Below, piece after piece: positions 1 to 5,148 of a DNA stretch of 5,927 nt. The stretch covers positions 1 through 5,927 of the forward strand of contig DJKX01000052.1 in NCBI GenBank assembly GCA_002436185.1. The letters run 5' to 3'. Source of the DNA: Fidelibacterota bacterium UBA6531. Lineage in GTDB: Bacteria; Fidelibacterota; Marinisomatia; Marinisomatales; TCS55. Below the pieces are notes generated by a model. That model saw nothing but the letters and a program-made list of their open reading frames with translations, did not search any database and was not told where the DNA came from. The translations under genes and the position numbers were made by a program. Positions within the stretch are counted from its first letter, which is position 1. Every line of letters begins with the position of its first letter.

Positions 1-10
1 TATCAATAAA

Positions 11-42
11 CATCAAGCCCCGCATTTGTGGTTATTTGTTTG
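11..42 (+). terminator. decayed copy of the recurring terminator element
   Basis: The first 14 bases, CATCAAGCCCCGCA, are identical to those of the intact copy that begins at 681, and TTTGTTTGTG downstream is shared too. The right arm reads GTGGTTATTT instead of GCGGGGTTTTTT, so only about four pairs (20-23 with 28-31) remain around an ATTT loop. The T-tract is interrupted by A and G. It probably ended a gene lying left of the window; termination is likely weakened. Identification rests on similarity to the three intact copies. Confidence 0.5.
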
Positions 43-68
43 TGTGATGATGGGTAATTTTGGATAAT
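40..68 (+). promoter_or_regulatory. possible promoter for the 64-aa gene
   Basis: A TTGTGT (40-45) and a GATAAT (63-68) are separated by 17 bases, which fits a weak sigma-70 pair, with the -10 box five of six to consensus and the -35 three of six. An alternative reading is the Bacteroidota-type -7 box TAnnTTTG, matched by TAATTTTG at 55-62, but its usual upstream TTTG is only 12-16 bases away, shorter than expected. Placement just after a terminator and just before a gene is sensible. No experimental support; weak prediction. Confidence 0.25.
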
Positions 69-89
69 TAACTATAAAGGAAATATAAA

Positions 90-284
90 ATGATTTGCGT
101 CAAGGCTGAAATTCCAAAAGAAGTTTGCGATATTGATGATGAATTAAAAGCTATATACCATAGTAAGGATACAGTTTGTATTTGGGTATTTAAAACCCGA
201 GAGCAAAGAAATAAATTTATGGATGAAACAATTGGTATGATGAAGGATGATAGGCAAAAACATTTTGAATCCTTTTACAACTAA
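90..284 (+). CDS. hypothetical 64-aa protein
   Basis: I do not recognise this family. The protein has no signal peptide or membrane segment and is rich in charged residues (D, E, K), so it is probably a small cytoplasmic protein. The N-terminal half carries VCIWVF (residues about 29-34), which looks like a beta strand, and the C-terminal half (about 36-62) is mostly helix-forming. AGGA at 78-81, eight bases before the ATG, is a good Shine-Dalgarno sequence, better than that of its neighbours, and supports the start. The gene sits alone between the decayed terminator element (11-42) and a strong intact terminator (301-325), so it is probably a monocistronic unit. Real-gene status is supported by the ribosome binding site and the terminator bracketing, not by homology. 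Confidence 0.6.
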   Translation: MICVKAEIPKEVCDIDDELKAIYHSKDTVCIWVFKTREQRNKFMDETIGMMKDDRQKHFESFYN

Positions 285-300
285 TAGTTCTTCAATTTTC

Positions 301-325
301 AAGCCCCACATTCGTGGGGTTTTTT
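301..325 (+). terminator. intrinsic terminator (repeat copy)
   Basis: Six-pair stem CCCCAC (304-309) / GTGGGG (314-319) around an ATTC loop, followed by six T. AAG before the stem can pair with the first T residues and extend it. It lies 16 bases after the stop of the 64-aa gene. One of four related elements in the window; the C-G pair found at stem position five in the other intact copies is here A-T, a compensated change that keeps the hairpin. Confidence 0.85.
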
Positions 326-352
326 GTTTCTCCCACATAATTCTGCAATAGT

Positions 353-366
353 CCTTACATTCAACC
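353..366 (+). repeat. short direct repeat downstream of terminator, copy 1
   Basis: CCTTACATTCAACC matches CCTTACATTCTACC at 1869-1882 in 13 of 14 positions. Both copies follow a terminator copy and a GTTTC(T)CCCrCAT stretch and both precede a gene start. Function unknown; it could be an upstream promoter part or the remnant of a longer duplicated spacer. Confidence 0.4.
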
Positions 367-377
367 CAGGTAATTAC

Positions 378-393
378 AAATAAATAAATAAAT
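378..393 (+). repeat. AAAT tetranucleotide repeat, 4 units
   Basis: Four perfect tandem AAAT units end two bases before the ATG of the 67-aa gene and take the place where a Shine-Dalgarno sequence would be. A-rich leaders are common before genes in Bacteroidota-like bacteria, so this may simply be an AT-rich ribosome entry region. A four-unit tetranucleotide run can in principle slip and change spacing. Confidence 0.5.
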
Positions 394-394
394 T

Positions 395-598
395 ATGGAT
401 TCTGAATCACGAAAAAATGCTATCAAAGATTTTTTACAACGTTGTCTAGATTATGCCCATGAAACAATCGCAAAAAAAACTGAATCTGGCGATGACTCCG
501 AAGGATTAGAAAAATGGATTGCTTACAGAGATTATACTCAATTCGCCTTAGATGAAGTAGAAAGGGGGGATTTAGATCACTGGTTTACCAATGAATAA
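395..598 (+). CDS. hypothetical 67-aa acidic protein
   Basis: I do not recognise the family. The protein is acidic, has no signal peptide or membrane helix, and appears almost entirely alpha-helical: residues about 4-28 form one predicted helix, an SGDDSEG turn lies near 31-37, and a second helical stretch, WIAYRDYTQFALDEVERGD, follows. The two-helix pattern would suit a small helical hairpin or binding protein, but that is a guess. No Shine-Dalgarno sequence is visible; the ATG follows an AAAT repeat. It is bracketed by terminator copies at 301-325 and 685-709, with an 86-base untranslated tail, so it too appears to be a separate transcription unit. Confidence in coding comes from amino-acid composition and placement only. 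Confidence 0.55.
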   Translation: MDSESRKNAIKDFLQRCLDYAHETIAKKTESGDDSEGLEKWIAYRDYTQFALDEVERGDLDHWFTNE

Positions 599-684
599 TC
601 AAACATTTTCATCTATTACTCAAAGATGGGTCAGTTATTCTTTCAACAAAGTTAAAAAATTGAATTTTAAATTTTCAGACCATC

Positions 685-709
685 AAGCCCCGCAGTAGCG
701 GGGTTTTTT
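685..709 (+). terminator. intrinsic terminator (repeat copy)
   Basis: Perfect six-pair stem CCCCGC (688-693) / GCGGGG (698-703), loop AGTA, then six T. AAG at 685-687 can pair with the first T residues. The flanks CATCAAG and TTTGTTTGTG are shared with the decayed copy at 11-42. It ends the transcription unit of the 67-aa gene, whose stop is 86 bases upstream; I see no gene in that interval. Confidence 0.85.
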
Positions 710-739
710 GTTTGTGGATAATACTGTGTAAATTTCGTT

Positions 740-971
740 ATGAAACGCCTCTGGCTCATATTATTTGTAATACTGATTATTGGGTGTGGTAAGAGAGATG
801 GAATCCAGGCTGAATACTATGATAATGGACAGAAGAGGATTGAAGTAACTTACAAGGATGTCAAAGGATGGGGGTAAGATCAAGCTACATTTTGATAATG
901 AAGATAAGAATCATAAAAATCGAAAAGTGATCACCAAACATATTGAGATCAGAACTAATGGTAATAAATGA
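740..971 (+). pseudogene. broken YwqK-like (MORN-variant) lipoprotein gene
   Basis: An ATG at 740 opens a 45-codon frame ending at a TAA at 875-877. The product starts with a lipoprotein signal peptide: positive MKR, a hydrophobic core, and a lipobox IIGC with Cys16, followed by charged residues. After it comes one MORN-variant unit, EYYDNGQKRIEVTYKD (about 25-40), typical of YwqK-family 'antitoxin-like' proteins, which usually carry several such units. The frame then stops early inside a G5 run (870-874 region). Removing one G joins it to a further open stretch (about KIKLHFDNEDK... to the TGA at 969-971), which gives a protein of about 76 residues. So this looks like a frameshifted or shortened gene, though a functional 45-aa lipoprotein is possible. 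A second fragment of the same family lies at 2412-2589. No clear ribosome binding site. Confidence 0.5.
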
Positions 972-994
972 CCTATCGGTAAATTAGAACTGGT

Positions 995-1798
995 ATGAGC
1001 ACACTTAAAGAACAGATAAAAATAATAATCTTTGGAACGGACACTAAAGCGGGAAAGTTCTTTGATGTTGTTCTAATCGTTACAATAGTACTCAGTATTA
1101 TCACTGTTCTGCTTGATAGTGTAGTTGAGTATAATCAGCAATACGGCCCCATCTTCAGCATTGCGGAGTGGACCTTCACGATCATGTTTACTGTGGAATA
1201 TCTACTTCGCATTTATTCCATCAGGAGACCATTTAGTTATATTTTTAGTTTTTTTGGAATAATTGACTTCCTTGCTATCACTCCCTCTTATTTGAGTTTG
1301 TTTTTGCCTGGAACAGAGGTTTTTGCTGTGATTCGTGTACTTCGTGTCTTACGTATTTTTCGGGTAATGAAACTCGTACAGTTTATGGGCGAAGCCGATC
1401 TGTTAATGAAAGCCATGATTGCCAGCCGCAGAAAAGTTTTCATTTGGCTTTTTTGTGTGATGAATATCGTTATAATCCTGGGCTCAGTTATGTATTTGGT
1501 TGAAGGAGGAAAGACTGGATTTGATAGTATTCCCCGCAGTATCTACTGGGCAATTGTTACCCTGACTACTGTTGGATATGGTAATGTTGTACCGCAAACG
1601 AGTTTGGGTCAAGCTATTGCTTCTTTTATCATGATTCTTGGTTACAGTATTATCGCTGTCCCGACAGGGATAGTGACATCTGAGATAACTTTTGCTGCCA
1701 AAAGTACTAAAGAACAGCGCTGTGTTGTATGCGGTAAAAAAGGGCTCAGTGAGGATTCAAAATTCTGCAGCAGTTGCGGTTCAAAGTTAACAGGCTAA
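995..1798 (+). CDS. voltage-gated potassium channel (ion transporter family) with C-terminal zinc ribbon
   Basis: A 267-aa inner-membrane cation channel subunit, expected to form tetramers. Six membrane segments are visible: S1 about 22-42, S2 about 55-75 (acidic E68), S3 about 83-103 (D91), S4 about 108-127, S5 about 146-168 and S6 about 205-228. S4 has arginines/lysine every third residue (R114, R117, R120, R123, K126), the voltage-sensor signature. The pore loop carries TTVGYG (191-196), the K+ selectivity filter; S6 has a PTG (223-225) hinge. The cytoplasmic tail holds CVVC (243-246) and CSSC (258-261), a four-cysteine zinc ribbon. Length and start fit prokaryotic Kv channels; the N-terminal IIFGTDTKAGKFFD is typical. 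No Shine-Dalgarno is seen. The stop is followed by a terminator at 1829-1852, and the upstream neighbour is a broken lipoprotein gene, so it is likely transcribed alone. K+ selectivity and voltage gating are inferred from motifs. Confidence 0.93.
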   Translation: MSTLKEQIKIIIFGTDTKAGKFFDVVLIVTIVLSIITVLLDSVVEYNQQYGPIFSIAEWTFTIMFTVEYLLRIYSIRRPFSYIFSFFGIIDFLAITPSYLSLFLPGTEVFAVIRVLRVLRIFRVMKLVQFMGEADLLMKAMIASRRKVFIWLFCVMNIVIILGSVMYLVEGGKTGFDSIPRSIYWAIVTLTTVGYGNVVPQTSLGQAIASFIMILGYSIIAVPTGIVTSEITFAAKSTKEQRCVVCGKKGLSEDSKFCSSCGSKLTG

Positions 1799-1828
1799 CT
1801 AACCCCCCACCCAAAGGATTTAAGAAAG

Positions 1829-1852
1829 AGCCCCGCAGCAGCGGGGTTTTTT
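1829..1852 (+). terminator. intrinsic terminator (repeat copy)
   Basis: Six-pair stem CCCCGC (1831-1836) / GCGGGG (1841-1846), loop AGCA, six T. It lies 30 bases after the stop of the channel gene. The core is nearly identical to the copy at 685-709; downstream GTTTCCCCGCAT resembles GTTTCTCCCACAT after the copy at 301-325. Confidence 0.87.
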
Positions 1853-1868
1853 GTTTCCCCGCATTTAA

Positions 1869-1882
1869 CCTTACATTCTACC
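1869..1882 (+). repeat. short direct repeat downstream of terminator, copy 2
   Basis: CCTTACATTCTACC, 13 of 14 identical to 353-366. It ends one base before a GTG and three bases before the ATG of the thioredoxin-like gene, so it occupies that gene's ribosome-binding region, where no Shine-Dalgarno is seen. Confidence 0.4.
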
Positions 1883-1885
1883 GTG

Positions 1886-2413
1886 ATGAAAAAGACAATA
1901 CAACAAATTGGTATTCTTTGTTACCTGATTACCACGTTTAGCAATGCCCAGGAAGCCATACCTGCAGCTGAAGAGATAATGGATATTGCTTTCCAGGAAG
2001 CTAAAGAAGAAAATAAAAATGTGTTTCTAATGTTTCATGCTTCCTGGTGTGGGTGGTGTCACCGCATGGATGATAATATGCAAAATAAAGCATGTAAAGA
2101 ATTCTTTGACACTAATTATGTAATTACCCATTTAACAGTAAAAGAGAATAAAGAAAACAAACATCTTGAAAATCCTGGAGCATTTGCTTTTCTCGGTCAA
2201 CTTAAAGGTGAAAAACAAGGGATCCCTTATTGGGTTATTTTTGATAAAAAAGGAAATGTCTTGGAGAATTCTTTCGATTCTAAAGGAAGTAACCTGGGTT
2301 GTCCCTATACTAAAGAAGAAGTGCAGCAGTTTATTGGTAAACTGAAGAATACTAGTCGGTTAAATGAAGAACAGCTAGATATAATTAGAGGAGTTTTTGT
2401 AAAAAAAGGCTGA
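1886..2413 (+). CDS. secreted thioredoxin-family protein with WCGWC active site
   Basis: A 175-aa exported thioredoxin-fold protein. Residues 1-21 form a Sec signal peptide: MKK, a hydrophobic core, and probable cleavage at SNA|QEA; no lipobox cysteine is visible. The mature part begins with a helix (about 27-42, DIAFQEAKEENKN), then strand VFLMFHASWCGWCHRMD with redox cysteines C55 and C58 followed by H59. This resembles the thioredoxin_7/DUF255-like group ('co-opted' thioredoxins reading FxxxWCxxC). GIPYWVIFD (112-120) supplies the cis-proline (P114) and the next strand. The likely role is periplasmic thiol-disulfide exchange; the partner is unknown. A GTG at 1883 in frame would add one residue; I prefer the ATG at 1886 because MKK is the usual signal start. 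No Shine-Dalgarno. It follows a terminator, so it starts a new unit; the broken YwqK-like gene touches its 3' end. Confidence 0.88.
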   Translation: MKKTIQQIGILCYLITTFSNAQEAIPAAEEIMDIAFQEAKEENKNVFLMFHASWCGWCHRMDDNMQNKACKEFFDTNYVITHLTVKENKENKHLENPGAFAFLGQLKGEKQGIPYWVIFDKKGNVLENSFDSKGSNLGCPYTKEEVQQFIGKLKNTSRLNEEQLDIIRGVFVKKG

Positions 2414-2589
2414 AATAAGAAGATTAATTATAATATTGATGATTTTCACTATTTTCTCTTTTGCTCAAACTAAACGGGTTATCTACTGATTGGCATGAGA
2501 ATGGAAGAATGGATAAAGAAGTAACTTGCAAGGATGGAAAAATAATAAGTTACAGCATGCTATTTTGGAATAAAAAAGGATCAAAATGA
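2412..2589 (+). pseudogene. second broken YwqK-like (MORN-variant) gene
   Basis: Two adjoining reading frames together look like one ruined secreted protein. One frame, open from before 2412, reads a signal-peptide-like stretch with hydrophobic core LIIILMIFTIFSFAQTKRV (in-frame ATG at 2439) and stops at a TGA at 2487-2489. The frame shifted by one then reads WHENGRMDKEVTCKDGK from 2491 to the TGA at 2587-2589, a MORN-variant unit as in YwqK proteins. One extra base near TACTGATTGG would explain the break. The unit is closely related to the one at 740-971: GAAGTAACTTGCAAGGATG here against GAAGTAACTTACAAGGATG at 842-860, 18 of 19 identical. No normal start codon is evident upstream of the hydrophobic stretch other than the ATG at 2439. 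Decayed gene is the best reading. Confidence 0.45.
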
Positions 2590-3152
2590 CTATGAAGAAT
2601 AAAAAGAACGCTGGTACAGACAAAAATATGCAGGATCTTATTAAGGATAAAATCCCCGAATTTGGAATCAGAGATGCTATCGAAGTTTACATGGAACAGG
2701 GCCCAAGGGCTTGTATAGAAATGTTGAAGTATACACTGGGAATGACTGATGATAAAGGTGAAGAAATAGTTGCTGTTTTTGATGAGATGTCTCAACAGGA
2801 TATGACAGAATTATTAGAGGAGGCTCATAATCTGCATAATGAAGAGGAAACAGCTTCAGGGGTTAAAGACGATCAGGATTGGGATAAAAAGATAGAGGCC
2901 GGACACTCAGTAGGAGATGACGCATTTTATAAGGCGTGGGATGCTGCTGTAGCCCAAGAGAAGGAGACAGATGATATTGACCCGTATTCGTTGGCTTTTA
3001 GAATGATGGGGAATTGTGTATATATGCTGGCCCATGCCGGGTTCACTAAAAAGCAAATTGTTTATAATATCGATGCGCCCTTCAATGCCGCACAGGAAGA
3101 GTATAAGGAAAGGAAGAAAAAAGAAAAGTCCAATGAAAAACCTGGTTCTTGA
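2586..3152 (+). CDS. hypothetical 188-aa acidic protein
   Basis: No family recognised. The protein is soluble-looking, with no signal peptide or membrane segment. It is strongly acidic in the middle (residues about 55-100, e.g. LLEEAHNLHNEEE and KDDQDWD) and lysine-rich at both ends, closing with a charged YKERKKKEKSNEK tail likely to be a disordered or helical extension. Predicted helices cover about 13-52 and 60-85. A second conserved-looking helical block, SLAFRMMGNCVYMLAHAGFTKKQIVYNI (135-162, split here as one region), carries the only hydrophobic core. AAGGA at 2576-2580 lies five bases before the ATG and supports this start; an internal ATG at 2592 is an alternative. The ATG overlaps the TGA of the preceding broken gene (ATGA), the usual sign of translational coupling, so the two were probably once an operon pair. 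Confidence 0.7.
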   Translation: MTMKNKKNAGTDKNMQDLIKDKIPEFGIRDAIEVYMEQGPRACIEMLKYTLGMTDDKGEEIVAVFDEMSQQDMTELLEEAHNLHNEEETASGVKDDQDWDKKIEAGHSVGDDAFYKAWDAAVAQEKETDDIDPYSLAFRMMGNCVYMLAHAGFTKKQIVYNIDAPFNAAQEEYKERKKKEKSNEKPGS

Positions 3153-3228
3153 TTGCTATAAGAAAAAATGTGGAGATGGGTAAATTGAACATTATTAACC
3201 TTATCAATTACATAACGTAAAAGAAACA

Positions 3229-3579
3229 ATGCTGCAGACCATTATTAAACTTTTCATTTCATCAGTCATCATTGTGATTGTTTCAGAAATAGCAAAAAAA
3301 AATACATTTTTGGGGGGAATGATTGCATCGATCCCCCTCATTTCGATACTGTCCATGGTCTGGCTATATATCGATACAGAAAATATTGAAAATGTTAATT
3401 CTCTCTCCAATAGTATTTTCTGGATGGTGATCCCCTCTCTTGCATTGTTTGTTTCTCTTCCAATCTTATTAAAATCCGGCGTCAATTTTTATGTGGGCAT
3501 GGGGATCTCCATTCTGATTACCCTTGGCTGCTACGGGCTTACAATATTCATTCTGGCTCGATTTGGAATTAAACTTTAA
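3229..3579 (+). CDS. DUF3147-like four-helix integral membrane protein
   Basis: A 116-aa inner-membrane protein with four predicted helices (about 5-22, 28-47, 63-82 and 87-110) and short loops. The pattern 'FISSVIIVIVSEIAKK-LGGMIASIPLISILSMVWLYIDT...SIFWMVIPSL' (abridged), with a basic AKK after helix 1, a Gly/Pro-containing helix 2 and a short acidic loop (IDTENIENV), matches what I recall of DUF3147 proteins, which are usually 110-120 aa. Function of that family is not known to me. The C-terminus RFGIKL is typical too. No Shine-Dalgarno is visible before the ATG (GTAAAAGAAACAATG). Seventy-six bases separate it from the 188-aa gene and 132 from the aminotransferase gene; I see no terminator on either side, so operon membership is open. 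Confidence 0.8.
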   Translation: MLQTIIKLFISSVIIVIVSEIAKKNTFLGGMIASIPLISILSMVWLYIDTENIENVNSLSNSIFWMVIPSLALFVSLPILLKSGVNFYVGMGISILITLGCYGLTIFILARFGIKL

Positions 3580-3711
3580 TGTAGAATTAACTGCAGCTAT
3601 GGACAAAAAATGACACATCTATGTATTTAATGCCTGATACACTCCTACTTCAATCTCTATCACGCACAGATTTCTGAAGATAATTTATGAAAAACACTTG
3701 TTAGAAAAACC

Positions 3712-5133
3712 ATGAGCAAGCCTCGGCTTACAAGACGAGATTTTATGCGTTCGGCGGCTATGTTTAGTGCCGTGTTGCTGCCTGGTGCGGGCCGCGTACA
3801 GGCTCGGCCCTTTTCCCTTAACGACCCGGAAGATTATGCGGGCCGCCTCTGCTACAATGAAAATCCGCTTGGTCCTTCGCCCCTGGCTTTGCAGGCGCTG
3901 CAAAACGAAGCTGCTTTAGCACACCGATATCCAGATTGGCTGAACACCAATGTAGAAGAAGCTATCGCTGACCATTTAAACCTTAATGCCGATCAGGTTT
4001 GTGTCGGCGCTGGTGCCACAGAAATTATTCAAAAAGTTGCCGATGCTTTTATTGGGCCGGGAGATGAACTGATTACAGCTTTCCCTTCTTATGTACAAAT
4101 GGCTAATGAAGCAATTGCAAACGGCGGTACGGCAGTTTATGTGCCGTGCGATGAAAACCACATTATTGATCTTCAGGGTATTTTAAATGCTATTACAGAA
4201 AACACTAAAATTATTTCCCTGGTAAACCCAAACAACCCTTTGGCAAAAATTATTCATAAGGATGACATGGCAGATTTTCTTGACCAGATACCTGAAGGCA
4301 TTATAGTAAGCGTTGATGAAGCATACCATGAATATGTCCAGACACAAGATTATGAAAGTTGTGTTCCTTATATTGACCAGGGATATCCTGTAGTTGTTAT
4401 ACGTACTTTTTCAAAAGTGTACGGCCTTGCCGGGGCGCGGGTTGGTTATGCTTTATCATCCGCAGAATTAATTCAACAAATCCAAGATGTTCAGCTTTAT
4501 GCAACCGTATCTCGCCCATCACACGCTGCGGCTATTGCCGGGTTGACAGACTCTGATCATCTCACAGAAACCATTGCAGAGAATCTTGTGAGTAAAGTAA
4601 CACTGGAGGTTGGTTTTTCATTATTGGGGTTGGAATATATTAATTCAGAAACCAACTTTATAATGGTAGACGTAAATACAGAGGCCGGCCCGGTGGCAGA
4701 AGGCCTTGCGGATCTGGGTTTCCAGGTCCGAACGGGTTGGGATATGCCACAGCATATTCGAATATCAACAGGAACCGCGGACGAGATGAGTGATTTTTTG
4801 GTCGCCCTGGAAACAGTATTAGAGACTTCTGGTGTACAAAGCGACATGGTGCCAACAGTCCCCGGAATTAACAGTGTTTATCCTAATCCTTTTAATAACA
4901 AGTGTCAAATCCGCATAACAGTCCCAACAAAAGAGAAAGTTTCATTGGTGCTTTATGATATACTGGGGCGCAAAATATACACGCTGAACAATAAACCTCT
5001 TGCTCCTGGTGTACATGATTTTATTTGGGAAGGAAAAAATGCCCTAGGCCGGCCCGCAGCCTCTGGCGTGTATATACTAAATCTGATCCAGGGTGAATAT
5101 GCTGCTAGCCGCTCAATCCAATTGCTGAAATAG
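3712..5133 (+). CDS. Tat-exported HisC-like PLP aminotransferase with T9SS type A sorting domain
   Basis: A 473-aa class I/II aminotransferase closest to histidinol-phosphate aminotransferase. Residues 1-31 are a twin-arginine signal: TRRDFMR (7-13), hydrophobic AAMFSAVLLPGA, then VQA. The catalytic domain (about 40-372) shows NENPLGPS (49-56), PSY with Tyr127, NPNNP (172-176), DEAY with Asp202, SK with the Schiff-base Lys235 in RTFSKVYGLAGARVGYA, and Arg350 in HIRIS for the substrate carboxylate. All expected catalytic residues are present, but NPNNP is followed by LAK rather than the usual TG. Residues about 384-473 form a T9SS type A sorting domain: YPNPF (390-394), VSLVLYDILGRKI, SGVYILNL and a terminal SIQLLK. 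HisC is usually about 350 aa and cytoplasmic, so both ends are additions. The substrate outside the cytoplasm is unknown. The first 200 bases are much richer in GC than upstream genes. Fifteen bases separate it from the AlkB-like gene. Confidence 0.92.
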   Translation: MSKPRLTRRDFMRSAAMFSAVLLPGAGRVQARPFSLNDPEDYAGRLCYNENPLGPSPLALQALQNEAALAHRYPDWLNTNVEEAIADHLNLNADQVCVGAGATEIIQKVADAFIGPGDELITAFPSYVQMANEAIANGGTAVYVPCDENHIIDLQGILNAITENTKIISLVNPNNPLAKIIHKDDMADFLDQIPEGIIVSVDEAYHEYVQTQDYESCVPYIDQGYPVVVIRTFSKVYGLAGARVGYALSSAELIQQIQDVQLYATVSRPSHAAAIAGLTDSDHLTETIAENLVSKVTLEVGFSLLGLEYINSETNFIMVDVNTEAGPVAEGLADLGFQVRTGWDMPQHIRISTGTADEMSDFLVALETVLETSGVQSDMVPTVPGINSVYPNPFNNKCQIRITVPTKEKVSLVLYDILGRKIYTLNNKPLAPGVHDFIWEGKNALGRPAASGVYILNLIQGEYAASRSIQLLK

Positions 5134-5148
5134 AAACCTAAAAAAGCT

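Noticed and set aside
144..338. Minus-strand open frame opposite the 64-aa gene
   Set aside because: It reads through the terminator hairpin and lies opposite a better-supported gene with a ribosome binding site.
591..698. 35-codon frame overlapping the end of the 67-aa gene (ATGAATAATC...)
   Set aside because: It has an ATGA-type overlap but runs into the terminator hairpin and ends inside its loop; the composition is low in complexity and not protein-like.
1..1882. Integron cassette array with attC sites
   Set aside because: The layout of small orphan genes between repeats suggested it, but I found no paired RYYYAAC / GTTRRRY core sites around the repeats, and each repeat is a short perfect terminator hairpin with a T-tract. 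No integrase gene is in the window.
1883..1885. GTG as start of the thioredoxin-like gene
   Set aside because: It adds only one residue before ATG AAA AAG, which is the usual beginning of a signal peptide, and it has no better ribosome binding site.
3204..3485. Minus-strand open frame opposite the DUF3147-like gene
   Set aside because: The plus-strand frame gives a coherent four-helix membrane protein; the reverse frame has no recognisable feature.
4557..4855. Minus-strand open frames inside the aminotransferase gene
   Set aside because: They are opposite a fully conserved aminotransferase reading frame and show no domain or start signal of their own.
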